Source: CAZVIJ01 sp964626735 (GTDB lineage: Bacteria; Patescibacteriota; Dojkabacteria; JAOAGR01). Taken from it: 7,539 nt of DNA. Where the stretch lies: the NCBI GenBank assembly GCA_964626735.1, contig CAZVIJ010000070.1, positions 1 to 7,539 on the forward strand, read 5' to 3'. The notes under the pieces were generated by a model. It worked only from the letters and a program-made list of their open reading frames with translations, was not told the origin of the DNA and did not search any database. Shown here piece by piece: positions 5,184 through 7,539 of this stretch; the first letter of the stretch is position 1; each line of letters begins with the position of its first letter. Both the position numbers and the translations under genes were made by a program.

Positions 5184-5375
5184 CTATTTCTTGCTTTGGC
5201 CATACCGATCCTCGAACGGATTTTGCGTATAGCCTTCTTTTCTCCAATCGTAGAAAACGTTTGACGGCCGATGATTGGGGCTGGAGTAATACCAGATTGC
5301 CATCATCACCAAGTAAAAAGCAACCATCAGCACAAATATCTTAACGATGACTGACCGGTTGCTTTCTTGTTGCAT
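5184..5375 (-). CDS. Small single-pass membrane protein downstream of ftsH
   Basis: The 63-residue product starts MQQESNRSVIV at ATG 5375-5373; a TTG two codons upstream is less likely. It has a short polar N-terminus, one hydrophobic segment at about residues 9-29 (IVKIFVLMVAFYLVMMAIWY), then a polar tail of about 33 residues rich in Tyr, Asn, Arg and Pro (FYDWRKEGYTQNPFEDRYG). It has no signal-peptidase or lipobox motif. It lies 31 bp after the ftsH stop on the same strand and is followed at once by a terminator, so it is almost certainly in the ftsH transcript. No family is recognised. A role as a modulator or substrate of FtsH is possible but is only inferred from position. Confidence 0.72.
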   Translation of the reverse strand: MQQESNRSVIVKIFVLMVAFYLVMMAIWYYSSPNHRPSNVFYDWRKEGYTQNPFEDRYGQSKK

Positions 5376-5383
5376 GCGCAAGT

Positions 5384-5401
5384 ATATCGCTTTTGCGATA
5401 T
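5384..5401 (-). repeat. Perfect hairpin between ftsH and the small membrane gene
   Basis: ATATCGC and GCGATAT form a perfect 7-bp stem around a 4-nt loop. It fills most of the 31-bp gap after the ftsH stop. No T tract follows on either strand, so it is not a typical terminator. It may protect or process the ftsH mRNA 3' end or set the ratio of the two products. Confidence 0.55.
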
Positions 5402-5406
5402 TTCAG

Positions 5407-7320
5407 TTAGGCTTCCTCGCCTTCCTTCATGAAGGCATAGAATTCGTCGCTTTCGACAACTTCTTTCTCGACCAAGAGCTCTGAAAGCTTGTCGAGCTTA
5501 TCGCGATGCTCGGTAAGGATGCGCTCGCATTCCTTCTGCGCTTCATCGAGAATATTCTTTACCGCCTTGTCGATTTCTTCAGCGATTTTCTCGGAGTAGG
5601 GGTTTTGAGTCGGATAGTACTCCTGGTCGCTATTATCGTAGTCGACATAGCCAAGCGGGCTCATGCCGTACTTCTTCACCATGTCCCTCGCAATCTGGGT
5701 AGCATGTTTGATGTCCGAGCTTGCGCCAGTTGTTACGCTGTCGAAGACGAGCTTCTCTGCTGTTCTGCCGCCAAATGCCGCGATAAGCGACGATTTGAAT
5801 TTCGATTCGGTTCTCAATTCGAGATCGTCTTCCTCCGGAAGGTACATGGTAACGCCTCCCGAGAACCCTCGCGATACGATGGATATGCGGTGTACCTTTT
5901 CCCGATCCTTGGTGTAGTACGCAGCGACTGCGTGACCAGCTTCATGGTATGCGACGAGGCGCTTCTGCTTGTCGGATTTCGGGCGCTTCTTAGCGGGCCC
6001 GATCATGACCTTCGTTGCCGCCTCTTCGATATCCTGCGCCTCGATCTCTTTCCTGTTCGCCTTCGCAGCCAATATAGCGGACTCGTTCAACATGTTCTCG
6101 AGGTCTGCTCCGCTGAACCCGATGGTTCGCTTTGCGACCGTTTCGAGATTTACGTCTGCTGCAAGCGGTTTGTTCTCGGCGTACATCTTGAGGATATCCT
6201 CCCTTCCCTTTACGTCAGGCAAATCGAGGAGCACCCGCCGGTCGAATCGGCCAGGCCTCATGATTGCCGGATCGAGAACGTCGGGCCGGTTGGTTGCCGC
6301 AATGACGATGATGTTCGTCGTCTTATCGAAACCGTCCATCTCGACGAGGATTTGGTTCAGGGTCTGCTCGGTATTTCCCGAGTTCAGGACCATGCCTCGC
6401 TTTTTCGCGATCGAATCGATTTCGTCGATGAAGATGATGGAAGGCGCTGCCTTCTTGGCCTTGCCGAAGAGGTCGCGCACGCGGGACGCGCCGGTACCGA
6501 CCAGCATCTCCTCAAACTCCGATCCGGAGGTGAAGAAGAACGGTACTCCAGCCTCACCGGCGATAGCGCGGGCAAGCAATGTCTTACCAGTACCCGGAGG
6601 GCCAACCAGGAGTACGCCTTTCGGTATCCTCGCGCCAAGCTTTATGAACTTATCGGGCATCTTGAGGAACTGCACGATTTCCTTCACTTCGTCGAGCGCC
6701 TCGTCGGCGCCTCGAACGGCATCGAAGGTAATATCCTGCTTCTTGCCGACAAAGAGCTTTGCCCTCGAATCGCCGAATCCCATCATAGGTCCTCCTGCCG
6801 CGATATTCTTGGCGGAGAAGAAGCTGAATCCCATCACGCCGATGAATACGAGCAGCGAAAGGGTGCTTATAATGGACAGGAAATCAATATTCGAAGGATG
6901 CTTGAAGTAGATGCCTTGCGTTTTCGCATCGACACCGGTTTCCCTCAGGGCTGCGCGGAAATCGTCTTGGCTCGTAATGTCGGCGACGAGCGGCTTCTCG
7001 TTCTTGTCCTTGGGGATGAGCTTAGCGGTGATTTGCTCGACTTCGACGCGTTCGTAATCTTTGGATTCGACACGCTGGATGAAGGTACCGAAATCGACTT
7101 CGTTCTTTGCGCCATCGAGCGTCAGGAACTTACCGATAATCGCCGATAGGACAAATACGATAAGGAGAAGGATTAGCGGATTCTTATACCAGGGACGCTT
7201 CGGGACGACATCCTGCATACGGGAAATTTTGAAGAGAGGTTTCGTTTTCGAATTGTCAGTTGTTCCGTTGTCTTTGCTATCAGTGGCTTCGTTATAATCG
7301 TTGTAATCTTTATCTTCCAT
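5407..7320 (-). CDS. ftsH: FtsH, ATP-dependent zinc metalloprotease of the membrane
   Basis: FtsH is a hexameric membrane-bound AAA+ protease that unfolds and degrades misfolded membrane proteins and short-lived regulators. I start at ATG 7320-7318 (637 residues), because the upstream TTG at 7350 would begin about 5 nt from the predicted transcript start. In this numbering, residues 1-45 are an acidic, Asn/Asp-rich cytoplasmic tail, TM1 is about 48-66, an external domain runs about 70-140 and TM2 is about 146-170. Walker A GPPGTGKT is at 240-247 and Walker B IIFIDE at 295-300. The SRH segment RPGRFDRR (355-362) carries the arginine fingers, the zinc site HEAGH is at 459-463 and the third ligand is Asp536 in GASSDIK. 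A helical, charged C-terminus follows (about 575-620). The pore loop reads EEMLVGTG, with Leu273 where FtsH usually has an aromatic residue. Confidence 0.97.
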   Translation of the reverse strand: MEDKDYNDYNEATDSKDNGTTDNSKTKPLFKISRMQDVVPKRPWYKNPLILLLIVFVLSAIIGKFLTLDGAKNEVDFGTFIQRVESKDYERVEVEQITAKLIPKDKNEKPLVADITSQDDFRAALRETGVDAKTQGIYFKHPSNIDFLSIISTLSLLVFIGVMGFSFFSAKNIAAGGPMMGFGDSRAKLFVGKKQDITFDAVRGADEALDEVKEIVQFLKMPDKFIKLGARIPKGVLLVGPPGTGKTLLARAIAGEAGVPFFFTSGSEFEEMLVGTGASRVRDLFGKAKKAAPSIIFIDEIDSIAKKRGMVLNSGNTEQTLNQILVEMDGFDKTTNIIVIAATNRPDVLDPAIMRPGRFDRRVLLDLPDVKGREDILKMYAENKPLAADVNLETVAKRTIGFSGADLENMLNESAILAAKANRKEIEAQDIEEAATKVMIGPAKKRPKSDKQKRLVAYHEAGHAVAAYYTKDREKVHRISIVSRGFSGGVTMYLPEEDDLELRTESKFKSSLIAAFGGRTAEKLVFDSVTTGASSDIKHATQIARDMVKKYGMSPLGYVDYDNSDQEYYPTQNPYSEKIAEEIDKAVKNILDEAQKECERILTEHRDKLDKLSELLVEKEVVESDEFYAFMKEGEEA

Positions 7321-7361
7321 ATCAATAGTAATGAACAGGTTTGGGGCCAATGGATTCTACC

Positions 7362-7367
7362 ATTATA
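7362..7367 (-). promoter_or_regulatory. -10 box of the ftsH promoter
   Basis: On the - strand this is a perfect TATAAT. The -35 position (7390-7385) reads TGAGGA, a poor match, and there is no TGN extension, so an activator may be needed. Transcription should start near 7355, giving about 35 nt before ATG 7320. Confidence 0.6.
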
Positions 7368-7394
7368 CTCCTATATCTAAAAATTCCTCACTCA

Positions 7395-7441
7395 TATAGT
7401 GTCGAACAGTATCATTGAACCGCTGGTATAGTGTAGAACAG
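7395..7441. repeat. Pair of 15-bp direct repeats upstream of ftsH
   Basis: TATAGTGTCGAACAG (7395-7409) and TATAGTGTAGAACAG (7427-7441) differ at one base and start 32 bp apart, about three turns of B-DNA. Relative to the predicted ftsH start they are centred near -47 and -79. This is where a transcription factor bound to one face of the helix would sit. The second copy also forms TGGTATAGT, an extended -10 for the + strand. Confidence 0.6.
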
Positions 7442-7539
7442 ATACAGATTTCATGTATGCGTCATATAGCCTGAGCGATGGCACACGGATCGCAATATAG
7501 GCTATAAAGTAAGGTCGAATTTGCCAAATTCAGGTTCTT
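7442..7539. other. Gene-poor end of the window with a two-tiered hairpin and a palindrome
   Basis: TATAGCC (7465-7471) pairs with GGCTATA (7500-7506), and inside it GCGAT (7475-7479) pairs with ATCGC (7489-7493), leaving a 3/6-nt internal loop and a 9-nt end loop. A 15-bp palindrome, GAATTTGCCAAATTC, lies at 7517-7531. No tRNA or known riboswitch is recognised. On the - strand two frames are open from the window edge and could be gene tails. One ends at 7502 (reading EPEFGKFDLTL) and one at 7462. On the + strand a 15-codon ORF runs from 7453 to 7500. None can be confirmed. Confidence 0.4.

Noticed and set aside
5969..6910. A 313-codon + strand frame antisense to the FtsH AAA+ domain.
   Set aside because: It is serine-rich with low complexity, has no promoter of its own and is another shadow of FtsH.
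5506..7149. A 547-codon open frame on the + strand across most of ftsH.
   Set aside because: It is exactly antisense to the intact, conserved FtsH and its translation has no recognisable domain. Such shadows arise from the codon bias of the real gene.
7404..7439. Three GAAC tetramers upstream of ftsH as a LexA/SOS-type operator.
   Set aside because: Spacings are uneven and no inverted GTTC partner is present; the 15-bp repeat describes the pattern better.
1..7539. UGA reassigned to Gly or Trp, as in some Patescibacteria.
   Set aside because: No in-frame TGA interrupts a conserved gene, and TGA serves as the stop of both the Nudix-like and deacylase genes.
1..7539. CRISPR arrays, tRNA or rRNA genes, insertion sequences, attachment sites.
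   Set aside because: No regular repeats with spacers, cloverleaf, rRNA segment, transposase or terminal inverted repeats were seen on either strand.

Overview
The window is compact bacterial DNA using the standard genetic code, with genes on both strands and very short gaps. The source is uncertain. A small genome of the Candidate Phyla Radiation (Patescibacteria, perhaps near Saccharibacteria) is my best guess. The reasons are the style of the FtsH, the archaeal-type aspartyl-tRNA synthetase, the tight packing, the lack of Shine-Dalgarno sequences and the several genes that look leaderless. The EAL-domain fragment and the T-box riboswitch would also fit an Actinobacteriota- or Firmicutes-like lineage.

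Left part (1-1150, + strand): the last 40 codons of an EAL-domain protein (cyclic-di-GMP phosphodiesterase type), then a 308-residue protein of unknown family with its own promoter almost on its start codon.

Centre-left (1119-4098, + strand): the most interesting unit. A near-consensus promoter (TTGACA, 18 bp, TACAAT) lies inside the end of the unknown gene and drives a T-box leader of about 205 nt. The leader has a textbook antiterminator and a mutually exclusive intrinsic terminator. Downstream come a divergent Nudix-like protein, a YbaK-family aminoacyl-tRNA deacylase (start and stop overlapping as ATGA) and an archaeal-type AspRS. The antiterminator bulge UGGC predicts a tRNA with discriminator base G73, which fits tRNA-Asp or tRNA-Asn. 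The part of the leader upstream of the antiterminator does not resemble a canonical Stem I. AspRS carries the His typical of non-discriminating enzymes, so the operon may be a charging and proofreading module for Asp/Asn decoding. A terminator for it sits inside the tail of the opposing gene.

Centre-right (4031-5167): a 230-residue unknown protein on the - strand, convergent with aspS and sharing the stop tetramer TTAA, and a HIT-family nucleotide-binding protein diverging from it on the + strand. Both have -10 boxes only 7-9 nt from their start codons.

Right part (5145-7539, - strand): ftsH (AAA+ membrane metalloprotease) followed by a 63-residue single-pass membrane protein, closed by an intrinsic terminator that overlaps the end of the HIT gene. 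Upstream of ftsH is a 184-nt stretch with no gene that I can support. It holds a -10 box with a poor -35, two 15-bp direct repeats 32 bp apart, a two-tiered hairpin and a 15-bp palindrome.
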